From Hydractinia symbiolongicarpus (taxonomy: Eukaryota > Cnidaria > Hydrozoa > Anthoathecata > Hydractiniidae), in contig NC_079889.1 of assembly GCF_029227915.1 (NCBI RefSeq), positions 62,001-126,000 of the forward strand: a DNA stretch of 64,000 nt, written 5' to 3'. Made by a program: the position numbers and the translations under genes. Below are positions 21,462 through 42,125 of the stretch, piece after piece (the stretch's first letter is position 1; the number at the start of each line of letters is the position of its first letter). The notes beneath the pieces were generated by a model. The model saw nothing but the letters and a program-made list of their open reading frames with translations. It was not told where the DNA came from and ran no database searches.

Positions 21462-22506
21462 TCAACTTTCTTTGAATAAAACATATTTTTCATCTTCTGC
21501 CGGATATTTTCTTCGAATTGCCCATACTACACAAGAAGGAATCACTCTTCTCACCCCTTTTCCCAATCGACTGTGTATCCACCAAGTGAACTGTTTATAA
21601 CCAGCGTAACGATAAGATCTATATAGAAAAATAAGGGAGGCATTATTGTCAGTTTTTTACCTTCTTTTTCTCGGACAAAAGAAGGGCTTGGAAACGAGGT
21701 TGAGCTACTTACTCATTTTTTAATTCTAAAGTGTCTCCTCTCAAATCATGCAATGCAGATAACGCAGTTTCTAAAACAGCTTTTGTCAAAACAACCACTT
21801 GAAAATCAGCAGCTTCTGTAACGCATTTATGACCTATGATAAGAGTGATTTTCAATTATACAATATTTATACCCCCGTTTTACTAACTTATCATTTCCAC
21901 ACGAACCTTATTCGATCTTTCGATCACGCATTTCAATGTTCTCCATCACGGAGAAAATGTAACATTACATAAGATTTCTTTGCATTTGTGTGCAAAAAAA
22001 AGCGCATGCGGAGGAATTAGATTGTTGAACCGTGAAATAAAAATAAATTGGCTTGTGAAGTAAAAAAAAAGTGATGAAAGATTATTTTATTGAAGCAAAA
22101 GATAAAGTTTTTGACGAAAAGAATGTAAAAGAAAAGCGATGAAATATATTTTTTATTTGTTTAAAAAGGAAAATTTCGCTTAGAAAAAAATTATATTTGC
22201 AGTATATATCCTACCTACCTTGGAAAAACTCATCAGGAATTTCGTTTGACTCGACACAGCACACGCTTTCAGTATCGGTTTCCATTGCTCTACAATTTCC
22301 ACATTCACACCAATTTGCATTACCCGTACGTGGCTCTGCATCAGTAAAAGAAACCTCGTCATTTTCTACACCGTTACTAACTTCTTCCTCGTCAGACACA
22401 AGAGGTTCAAATTCGTATGGCTGTAGCTTTGTAAAGTCTTTTTCATGAAGAGAATTATCCGATTCTGAGCTTTCAAGTTATATTCTTCGTCATTATTACA
22501 AGACAT
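21462..22506 (-). pseudogene. P2X7 cytoplasmic (ballast) domain-like zinc protein, transposon-borne
   Basis: Minus-strand exons 22506-22219, 21833-21713 and 21618-21462 join in frame. The first encodes an acidic segment with YEFEPL and then WCECGNCRAMETDTESVCC. The second encodes GHKCVTEAADFQ. The third encodes YRYAGYKQFTWWIHSRLGKG and VRRVIPSCVVWAIRRKYP. The order C-x-C-x2-C ... CC ... KC ... IPSC followed by a basic IRRxxP is that of the cytoplasmic ballast domain of P2X7 receptors, found as stand-alone proteins in many aquatic animals. No channel part is present. A one-base frameshift lies between the start MSCNNDEEYNL and the acidic segment (about 22470), unless an unrecognised start or splice avoids it. 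It shares its 3' region with the transposase in a tail-to-tail layout. Confidence 0.7.
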
Positions 22507-22797
22507 CTTATCAACGAACAATGTAAACAGTAAGTAAACAAAACTTTTAGAAGGCGTGCTGCTGAGCTCACGGACTTTTTGCACGATGTGACGTATGCTA
22601 ATTTATTCGGACCTAGTCCTCTCGACTTTACGCGACCTTGCAGATTTATTTGAAATTGAAGATGTTTACGGACGCGATTAAGGTATAAATAAAGATTTTT
22701 AACGATTGTAAAAGGTTTATTTTGACATATTTATGTATTGTCTTATAAAAATAACATTTTTTTCAAATATTTTTTTTTCACTGGAGTGCCCCTTTAA

Positions 22798-23066
22798 GCT
22801 TTTGTATGGGAAAAACTGAAATATAATATCTTTAAGCTCATTTAACCAGGCTAAAGAAGAGGTTGATTGGCTTGGCTAACAAAACGATAGCAAAATACAA
22901 GGATGTGAAAGCTTTTCAAAAAGCAAAGTAAAGAAATGTATGATTAAGGCTGAAGTGCTAACAAGGATAAAGCTGGGTCTTGTAAAATGTCCGTCAGATC
23001 ATGTAGAAAACCATCATGAAAGACAATTCAGTAGAACGGAAATCACTTTTTGCTCATCAATCGGAA
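22798..23066 (-). repeat. duplicated snoRNA-bearing segment, copy A (continues left at 19225-19317)
   Basis: This segment and 19225-19317 together align with 24468-24633 plus 25478-25650. Shared stretches include GCTCATTTAACCAGG, AAAGAAGAGGTTGATTG, AAAACGATAGCAAAATACA and the snoRNA at the right end. Copy A is split by the Kolobok element, copy B by Helitrons. Orientation is given for the snoRNA it contains. Confidence 0.75.
22990..23065 (-). ncRNA. box C/D snoRNA copy 2
   Basis: It has the same guides as the RPL15-intron snoRNA. Box C is TTGATGA, D' CTGA (23031-23028), C' ATGATGG and D CTGA (22997-22994), with a TCCG/CGGA terminal stem. The sequence between D' and C' differs from copy 1 while both putative guides are unchanged, suggesting functional constraint. 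It lies on the RPL15 strand 5.4 kb upstream of the RPL15 start codon. Confidence 0.65.
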
Positions 23067-23089
23067 GTTTAGCATTACAAAATGTTATT

Positions 23090-24060
23090 ATCATCATCAT
23101 TCTCGGCTTAACGTCTGTTTTCCATGCTAGCATGGAATGGACGGGGTATATTAATGACCCACTTCCAATCTGATCTAGACTGTGTTAGATCTAAACTTAA
23201 CTTCCTCTGTATCAAGTCTGTCCTTTAACCTCCTACCAAGTCTGTCCTTTAACCTCCTACCAAGTCTTTCTCAGTCGGCTCTGGGCTTTGCCCCAGGAAA
23301 CTATTAAGTCTCTACACTTCTTACCCAATTATCCTCCTCCATTCTTTCCAAGTGCCCCAGCTAATTCAATCTTCTTATTCAGATAACATCTTTAATTCTA
23401 CAGATAATTAGCCTGCTTCTTAGCTCATCTGAACTCTTTCTGTCTTTCAGACTGGCATTACACAACCACCTAGCCATTCTCATATCATTCCTTTCTAAAC
23501 AGTCAAGATCTTCCTGGTTCATTGCTTATGTCTCACTACCATACAACATAACACTTCTTACACAGGCCTCATTCAACTAACTTTTACCTCAATTGCAAAG
23601 ACTCTAGTCAACAAAGGAAGTAACTCTCTGAACTTTTTCCAAGCAGAAGCTATCCTGCAATAATACTTCTTCAAACACCCCCATCACAAGTAACGGAAGT
23701 TATCAACCATGTCTAACGAGCCACTGTTGTACATCAGAAAAGCTGGAAATACTTCATTCTCTATAATCTCACCTTTGTAACGCTTGCATACAAACTTATG
23801 CATACAAGCACCTTCCACCAATACTAATGCACTTCTTATGTACCCAATGCTTGCAAGTCTGACAAAAAATTGAGTTACTACCAACCCCCTTCCTGCAAAC
23901 TCCACACTTTCCAACTACAAGGTCACACTTGGCTGCAATGCTACTAATCATGACTTTAGACTTTGCTGTGTTCACCCTTAGCCCTTTCTCTTCTAGTCCT
24001 TTCCTCCACTTCTCAAATGTATTTCTTCCATCGACTCTGCTATGAGAACCAAATTCCATA
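23090..24060 (-). pseudogene. LINE reverse-transcriptase remnant with (ATG)n 3' tail
   Basis: Read on the minus strand from 24060. It shows an RT thumb-region motif KGLEEKGLRVNTAKSKVM, a Cys/His motif (CGVCRKGVGSNS ... CKHWVHKKC), then VDNFRYLG, NEACVRSVMLYGSETWA and RLNWLGHLERMEEDNWV in shifting frames. The 3' end carries CCATGCTAGCATGG, ACGTTAAGCCGAGAATGATG and a short ATG/ATA run. The order and motifs are those of a widespread non-LTR element C-terminus. Frameshifts and stops show it is dead. Confidence 0.7.
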
Positions 24061-24633
24061 ATAAGGGCTCAGGGGATGCAAGACCCTGCGGACGAGGTTG
24101 TATATATATAAAACCCCAAGTCTTTACGGTTCCGAGGAGGTTAAAATGCTCACATTCCGCAATCACACACATATTAAAAATCCGGCAAACGCGTTTTGCG
24201 CAATGAACAGACAGACGCACTTTGCTCGCTGGTTCAATATTTTTCTCGAAAAGTATATATATATTACAAAGAAATATTTCAGCAAGACTCATTCTGGATG
24301 AAAACATGACCAATGCTGGAGAAGATAAAAATTCTAGTTATATCTATATGCTACTGTAAATTACATACATGCTGGAAAAATAGCAATTTTTGTTTCTCGC
24401 TGCCATCAGTGAGAACTTTCGTGTAAGTCACTGAAAGTGGAAAACCCACAGCCGTTCCATACCCCCTTTAAAAAGGTCAAATGATAATACGCAATGACAT
24501 GTTGCACTCATTCGATCAGGAATTTACCAGGATCTGGGAAAGATCTGTACTCAGAATTTTTTTATAGCTTATTTAACCAGGGTAAAGAAGAGGTTGATTG
24601 TTTTGCCTACCAAAACGATAGCAAAATACACGA

Positions 24634-24787
24634 ATAGTTGTTAGCTCGTGGAAAAATCCACGGGTTCGCCCGTCCTTTTTATACTGTATTGCGTGCGTCT
24701 TGCTACCTGCGCAGCTAAGCTACCATTTTGCGTGACAGACAGACAGACAGACGGACAGACAGACGTATACGGGTATTATAATATAGA
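24634..24787 (-). mobile_element. 154-bp Helitron-like element
   Basis: On the minus strand it starts TCTATATTATAATACCC with a CTGTCTGTCTG run and contains GGACGGGCGAACCCGTGG. It forms the end hairpin CCCGTGGATTTTTCCACG and finishes ...CAACTAT, where CTAG is expected. It follows directly on the CTAG end of the next element, so the two are joined head to tail. There is no coding capacity. Confidence 0.7.
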
Positions 24788-25477
24788 CTAGTTGATAAGG
24801 CCCGTGGAGAAATCCACTTAGGCAGGATAAAAATGAAAAAGAAGTGTCATTTGAATTTTGATAACGTCAGCAATCCATCTCCAAAAAAATTTGACCTTGT
24901 TTCCACGTTGCCTCTATTGTGTAGAGCTTAAACTGCCGATCAAGAAAATGTATATGATCATGTGATTTTGATGAGTGGTTAATGAGATATAAGGGCTTAA
25001 AAATTTGACGATTCAGCAATAGCCCGTCAAAAGCTAAATTTTTTTTTGGAAATTTGCATATCTGTTGCTTTCATGTTATAGATCTTAACGCTGATCAAGA
25101 GAATGTATAGGATCATGTACTTTTGACAAAGTCATTAACCCGTCCATTGTGAAATGGATTTGCGGACCCAGGTTTGGGAAACTTACCCAAATTGGTCCTA
25201 AGTGGTCCCTAGTTACCCACGGGGTGAAAAATCATTGACGTCACCACGTTGTTTCCAAGTTATTTCGCCTTAAAGTTTAGGTGCATTGTAATGGCTTTAT
25301 TAATTTAATATAGGATATTGGCGTTAAAGTAGTGTTGTTGACGTCCTGCCGTAACGTCAGAAATTTTAACATATTAGACATGCATTTTTCAGCAACATCA
25401 AAGGAAAATAAAGACATCCACTTCGCCAGTCACAGACAGACAGACAGACAGACACGCTTAGCGTATTATTATAGAGA
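24788..25477 (-). mobile_element. 690-bp Helitron-like element
   Basis: On the minus strand it starts A|TCTCTATAATAATACGC with a TGTCTGTCTG run. It ends with the hairpin AAGTGGATTTCTCCAC, TTATCAACTAG and a following T. Interior segments match the element at 62083 (for example ACATGATCCTATACATT and GATCTTAA-type words). Insertion between A and T without duplication is confirmed by comparison with copy A of the host repeat. Confidence 0.75.
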
Positions 25478-25568
25478 TAAAAGCTTCACAAAAAGCAAAG
25501 TAAAAAAATATGATTCTGTATGCTTAGGCTGAAATGCTAACAAGAATACAGCTAGGTCTTGTAAAACG

Positions 25569-25644
25569 TCCGTCAGATCATGTAGAAAACCATCATAGAA
25601 GACAATTCAGTAGAACGGAAATCACTTTTTGCTCATCAATCGGA
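25569..25644 (-). ncRNA. box C/D snoRNA copy 3
   Basis: Nearly identical to copy 2: TCCG/CGGA stem, box C TTGATGA, D' CTGA, a C'-like ATGATGG and D CTGA (25576-25573). Both guide sequences are unchanged. It sits just inside the putative first intron of RPL15, within 120 bases of the candidate 5' exon. Confidence 0.65.
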
Positions 25645-25763
25645 CGCATTACAAAATATCAGTGGAAAGAAGAAGTAGTAACTATTGGATAAAATTATAT
25701 TTCAAGGACCTATAAAAAACATTTATTACATAGATATGAGAGGATTAAAATAAAAAAAATTAC

Positions 25764-25805
25764 CTTTTTTTGAGGCAGTGTACTGTCTGTGGAAGAAACG
25801 AAAAG
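25764..25805 (-). promoter_or_regulatory. candidate RPL15 non-coding first exon with 5' TOP tract
   Basis: On the minus strand CTTTTCGTTTCTTCCAC begins a 42-base segment ending AAAAAAG before a donor GTAATT. A pyrimidine-rich start with C at +1 is the hallmark of ribosomal protein mRNAs. The RPL15 coding exon has an upstream acceptor (17643) in need of a partner. A TATA-like TATTTTAAAA lies about 50 bases upstream. If right, the first intron is 8.1 kb and contains the Kolobok element and two snoRNA copies. Alternatives: a first exon nearer 17.7 kb, or a trans-spliced leader. Confidence 0.35.
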
Positions 25806-26148
25806 AAATGGCTGCTAAAGATTCCCTTGAAGTAGCCTGCGTTTTAAAATACCGGGACCGGGCACCGATTTCTTACACGATTCCCTGGAAGAGAAACATT
25901 GCTTATCTGCCATCTGTGGAAAAGGTGGTAAACACTGTGCATTCCACACATATTGTGTTTAAATAACATTTTATGGAATTTGAGAGGACAGGAACCTAAT
26001 AACATAATGTTAAAAAACATTAGCAGCAATAAAATCATAATAGTATGGGAATCCCCTTCATGTGGTTTGTTAAAAATGGCAGACAAATGCGTCAACAAAA
26101 TACTTCGCTTTCCTTTTCTCTCGTCCTTGGTAACTTCAGCAAGAAGAA

Positions 26149-37972
<11,824 letters not shown>

Positions 37973-38323
37973 TATTCTACAAAAGACAACATTAAAATAA
38001 AAAAAAATAAAAAAAATTCAACACTAACAATGATAATCATGTCCAACGAAGTGATTTTTTTTTAGTTTTTAATTATTTGTATTTTTCGGTGACTGTTTAG
38101 TGTATGTACTCTGATTTTCAGAATTAATTAGGGAACTAAGGAAGGAAGACTGGTACTAGTTTTTTATCATTTATTTCTGGGGAGTATGGGGACGAGGATT
38201 TTTGGTCTTTGATGAAGAAGGTTGATTAATCATATTTCTACTTTATCTTTACTTTTGTGCTTTTTGCCATTTTTGTTGTAATCATTTTACTGAGATGTAT
38301 AATATGTTTGAATTGAAAATGGG

Positions 38324-38329
38324 AATAAA
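38324..38329 (+). terminator. GFPT polyadenylation signal
   Basis: AATAAA 350 bases after the GFPT stop codon, with an A-rich run about 10 bases downstream. Earlier A/T-rich AATAAAA words near 37995 are alternatives. Confidence 0.5.
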
Positions 38330-38921
38330 TATATTTTATAAAAAAAAAAATGGTTAAATTTGTGTAGACGCCCAACCTTGTACCCAGCGCTCTTCGTATA
38401 GCAATGTGTGATACAAAGTACAGAAACTGTTCATTTGTGAGTCTATTGCAATTAGATCACCTTCGCGATTTTTAACCAATTTCGTAAAACTAAGTCTTTG
38501 CGAAAAATGACAATGGACAAATGTTGGCGATGATAAATCTTCCAGAAAATTCTATGAGTAATTCCACTATTTGCAAATTCCAAAATTTGTAATTTGTATA
38601 TGACAAATCCCTTTAACATTTTTTTATATTTATTTTCAATAATTAGAAAATGTGTCTTAGCGAAAATATGCGTATTACTTATCTTCGCGAAAAATAATAT
38701 CGCTGATGTGCACTGTTACGTCAATTATACATCCACGTAGCTTGATTTTTATATTCAAATAAAAAACAAGAGTGATTGAATGTGTGGATACAGAAAACTG
38801 TATATGAATACAGTATTATTCAACTCTGCGGTCAAATATTAATTAGTAAAAGGTTCACAATCAGAAAATCATACAAAAATTATTATCAAATTTGTGTGAA
38901 ACTTGGTTTTACTTCCGCAAA

Positions 38922-40175
38922 ATGACACGGCGAATTGGTATACTGCATGGACGCCATATTTATATCTTCATTGTCGCAATCGGCGTCGTTATTATGTACA
39001 GATTAGTCGTGAATATTTTTACGGCGTATGTCTTACGTGTATATTCTAAAGAAAGTTGTGCTACGTGTCGAGAAAAGTTTAAAACGAATTACAAAGATGA
39101 CGAAAAATTGAAAATTTTGTTTTTCACTTCATCCGTTAATGTTTCTTCGCTTCGACAAGCTTGTTGTATACTCCATCAGAAACATTTCGGTGGAATTTAT
39201 GCAGGAAAAGGAAAAAACAAAAAAGAAAGGTTTCGGATGAAAAAATATTACCTCATTCGTTGGATAAGGACGTATCGTGTGATAATATTTCATGTAAAAG
39301 ATATGCCCGGACCCAGACTGTTACGTGAGGTTAGTTTGTCACGGCCCCACGGTCAGTTAAGGGCGTACTATAACAAAGAAAGTCCTTATAATACAATAAA
39401 CTTAATAAATGGGAAGTTTGACCATTTGTTTAACTTAACCATCACTCCACTGCGAAACTCGGATATTTTTGCTCCTTATGGGTATTATGAGCGAAAAGAA
39501 GAACGTGTCCACAAAACTGATGTAATGAAATTGAAAGTGAGGCAAATACAACATGGTATTAATATACCTTTCGAAAGTAAACCTCTGTTAGTGGCATGGG
39601 TTGTGAGTAATTGCGGACATCGTCGAGATAATTTCATCACAGCTCTTTTAAAATATTTACCAATAGACATCTATGGAAGATGCTCAGTGAAGTTCAATCA
39701 AGCCAAAAGATGCGAGAGAGACAGCTACCAATGCGAGGCTGAGTTACAAAAGTATAAATTTGTGATTGCGTTTGAAAACAGCTTCTGTGACGATTACATC
39801 ACTGAGAAGTATTGGGACGCCATTTTCAGAGGGAATGTCCCGATTGTTTTGGGTGGTCGAAAGTACGACGAGAAAGTTGTAATCCCTGGATCGTTTATAC
39901 AAGCACGATCTTTCCATAGCGCAAAGTCTCTTGCAGAGTACATTAAATATGCTGCTAATGATAAAAAAGAATACGAAAAATACCTACAGTGGAGGGAGTT
40001 GTTTACGCTCAATTACGATCCAAACAATCTCCATCGCTTAGATAAGATTGTTGATCAATTACATACTACATTGCACAACGGGTTTAAAAACAACAGTTAC
40101 GTGCTGTCTTCATTTTACAGTAGACGAAAAAACTGTGTTTTAGAGATAAATGACACCTCCTGGAACGAGACCTAG
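38922..40175 (+). CDS. alpha-1,3-fucosyltransferase (GT10), intronless
   Basis: A Golgi type II membrane enzyme that would transfer fucose from GDP-fucose to N-acetylglucosamine of glycans. From the ATG at 38922 it has 417 residues: a short cytosolic tail (MTRRIGILHGR), a membrane anchor (about residues 12-34) and a stem. The catalytic domain has LLVAWVVSNCGHRRDNFI (motif I) and YKFVIAFENSFCDDYITEKY with VPIVLGG (motif II, the GDP-fucose site). Several N-glycosylation sequons (NVS, NLT, NNS, NDT) fit a lumenal domain. Upstream in-frame codons lack an ATG, so this start is preferred. No intron is seen, unlike its neighbours, which could reflect retroposition or simply the family habit. The exact FUT subtype is not assigned. 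Confidence 0.92.
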   Translation: MTRRIGILHGRHIYIFIVAIGVVIMYRLVVNIFTAYVLRVYSKESCATCREKFKTNYKDDEKLKILFFTSSVNVSSLRQACCILHQKHFGGIYAGKGKNKKERFRMKKYYLIRWIRTYRVIIFHVKDMPGPRLLREVSLSRPHGQLRAYYNKESPYNTINLINGKFDHLFNLTITPLRNSDIFAPYGYYERKEERVHKTDVMKLKVRQIQHGINIPFESKPLLVAWVVSNCGHRRDNFITALLKYLPIDIYGRCSVKFNQAKRCERDSYQCEAELQKYKFVIAFENSFCDDYITEKYWDAIFRGNVPIVLGGRKYDEKVVIPGSFIQARSFHSAKSLAEYIKYAANDKKEYEKYLQWRELFTLNYDPNNLHRLDKIVDQLHTTLHNGFKNNSYVLSSFYSRRKNCVLEINDTSWNET

Positions 40176-42100
40176 TAACAAAGGGAGAAATACATTAGTA
40201 TGTACAAGCACTGCAGCATAAGGTGCCCAAATGTAAACAAAACGAAGTGTATTAAAATTTTTTTTTGAATTTCTACAACAGGGCGCTTTCTCAACTGTGT
40301 GATATGATAGGACGTAAAAGTGACGAAGCTAGATTGCCTACGTTTTTGTTTTGTTAGAAGCATTATTTTTTCATAATCTGTCTTACGGAAATACATTTTC
40401 GTAAGAAATAACTTTTGCAGTTTCTCAAAGTTTTGCGAGAAAAATTGCAGAGCTTGAAATTTAGAGATTACTATTTGCGAGCTTTAGATCTCGCAAATTT
40501 TTATCATTTTTACAATTCTATGAAATTAATACAATTTCCAGTTCTATGGAATTAATGAGGTTAAGATACAGAGCCATCCAATCAGAACATCATATAGCAA
40601 TAAGAGACCTGGGGACAAGGTTGACATATACAGATATTGGGAAGACATGCATTACATTACTAGACTGCATTGAATCCTACCTATAGCTGAAATTATCTGA
40701 TCTTTCTGTTTCATTTACAGTGCAGAAAAAGCTTGAAACTAAACAAAACGAAAGTCAATGAATCCTTGAACGAAAATACAGACACTTAAAATACCTAAAA
40801 ATGCGAAAAATGTTAGTTATGACATTCGCGAAAGTTTGGATTTTATTCTTCCTTTTCTTAAATACTAATTAGTGTCGATATACCTGGTGCTATGTCTAAT
40901 AGATATAAATTTTTCAGTCTTTGTTTATAACACGTACATACGGGCGAACGATATAAAGAGAAAAATATATAATCCATTTTTTCGCGAAAATTTAACTTTC
41001 GCGAAGTAACGAGGACTTACTTCGCCTTCCTTAGTTCTTGCGAAAATCAGTCCCCTTACCAAAAATATTTTATACAAATAGGCCAGGCCCTACAGAAATG
41101 TCAGTTCGACCTCGAAATGACGTACGCTATTAAAAAGTGGCCGCTATAAAGTGTCTGCCACACGAGGTCTGTGAAGTGCTTGTAGAGAGGTATATGCTAT
41201 AAAGGATGTCTTCTATAAAAGGTTGGACTATGTACGTAATTTAGCAGGAGTTAAACGTTAAATCGCACAAAAAATTCCGCAGAAAGATGCAACTTTTCGT
41301 TATAAGAATTTTGGATATAGATTGCCACACGATAAAATTCAGTCTGGCAATTCGTACGATTCACTGTCAGGATTATCTGATAAAAATTAACATCCACTGC
41401 TCAAGCCGTCATTGCGAAGTAACACACGATTTATTTTGTCGAATCCAATTTGTCAAATGCTAACTTTGCAGATAAAAGTAATGAGGCGATACAAGATGCA
41501 CTTTGTCCAATTCTATTTATCATATTTCGATAAATTTAATCGTATATCACCCTTTTTTATTTGCTTCGAGTTTGATTGGTTGCAATCTTGAACATGTACA
41601 ACCTTTCAAAACTGAAAGCAATTTGGATTCGACAATTTGAATCACAAAAGACTAACACAAACTTGTCGAATTCGACAAATTAGATTCGAAAAAATAAACC
41701 GTGTATCGTCTGCTTAAAAACGCTAGTCAAATATTTTTCTTGATATTTCTTTTTAAAAAACGCGATGAAGAACTTAAAAAACTACAAACAAAATATGTTC
41801 ACCCTCTGTTGTTAGCACACCTTTTAGTCATAAAACAGATCTTAAAATAAAAACCAAAACCTCTGAGTAGAAGAGCACGCTAGCTAAATATTTACCGCCG
41901 TAGCTGCGCTCATCCGTGGGTAATAGTTCTTCGCACAATTTAAAATACTGTAAAGTTGATAAACAAACCCAACATATGAACATTTCGCCCCTTCATAAAC
42001 TAAAAACATCTCCCTTACAAATGCTGTTTTAAAGCGTTAAATATATACACAGACGTATCGGAATTGTACTTCTAATTTGCTCCAGTGGTACTCGAGTCTA
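40176..42100. other. intergenic between FUT and hnRNP H/F genes
   Basis: No gene. It contains TTTCGCGAAAA-type repeats (about 40385-40500 and 40980-41045), a GACCTGGGGACAAGGTTGAC repeat core near 40607, and a MITE at 41422-41704. Confidence 0.5.
41422..41704. mobile_element. MITE with about 33-bp terminal inverted repeats
   Basis: The left end ACACACGATTTATTTTGTCG and the continuing AATCCAATTTGTC mirror the right end, which inverts to ATACACGGTTTATTTTTTCG and AATCTAATTTGTC. Inner TTCGACAA words are also palindromic. There is no coding capacity; the family is unknown. Confidence 0.65.
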
Positions 42101-42125
42101 TGTTCTAAAACAACGATTTTTTTAT

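Larger units (their letters stand above)
19322..22793 (+). mobile_element. Kolobok-type DNA transposon, 3.47 kb, with two genes
   Basis: Flanked on both sides by TTAA (19318-19321 and 22794-22797). Terminal inverted repeats begin AGGGGAACTCCAGTAAAAA on the left and mirror as TTTTCACTGGAGTGCCCCT on the right. TTAA duplication, AGGG-type ends and a THAP-domain transposase are the Kolobok signature. The plus-strand gene is the transposase (19632-21438). The minus-strand gene (22506-21462) encodes a P2X7-ballast-like zinc protein. The two converge with 23 bp between stop codons. The insertion interrupts a repeat whose other copy is at 24468-25650. The transposase has lost its middle, so the element is probably not autonomous. 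Confidence 0.85.
24468..25650 (-). repeat. duplicated snoRNA-bearing segment, copy B, split by Helitrons
   Basis: The flanks 24468-24633 and 25478-25650 rejoin to align with copy A (19225-19317 plus 22798-23066). The interruption 24634-25477 is two head-to-tail Helitron-like elements. The copies are clearly homologous but diverged by scattered substitutions. Confidence 0.75.

Noticed and set aside
25778-25966. Plus-strand ORF of 62 codons between RPL15 and GFPT
   Set aside because: No domain or homology that I recognise. It overlaps the candidate RPL15 first exon and promoter on the other strand. Kept only as a possibility.
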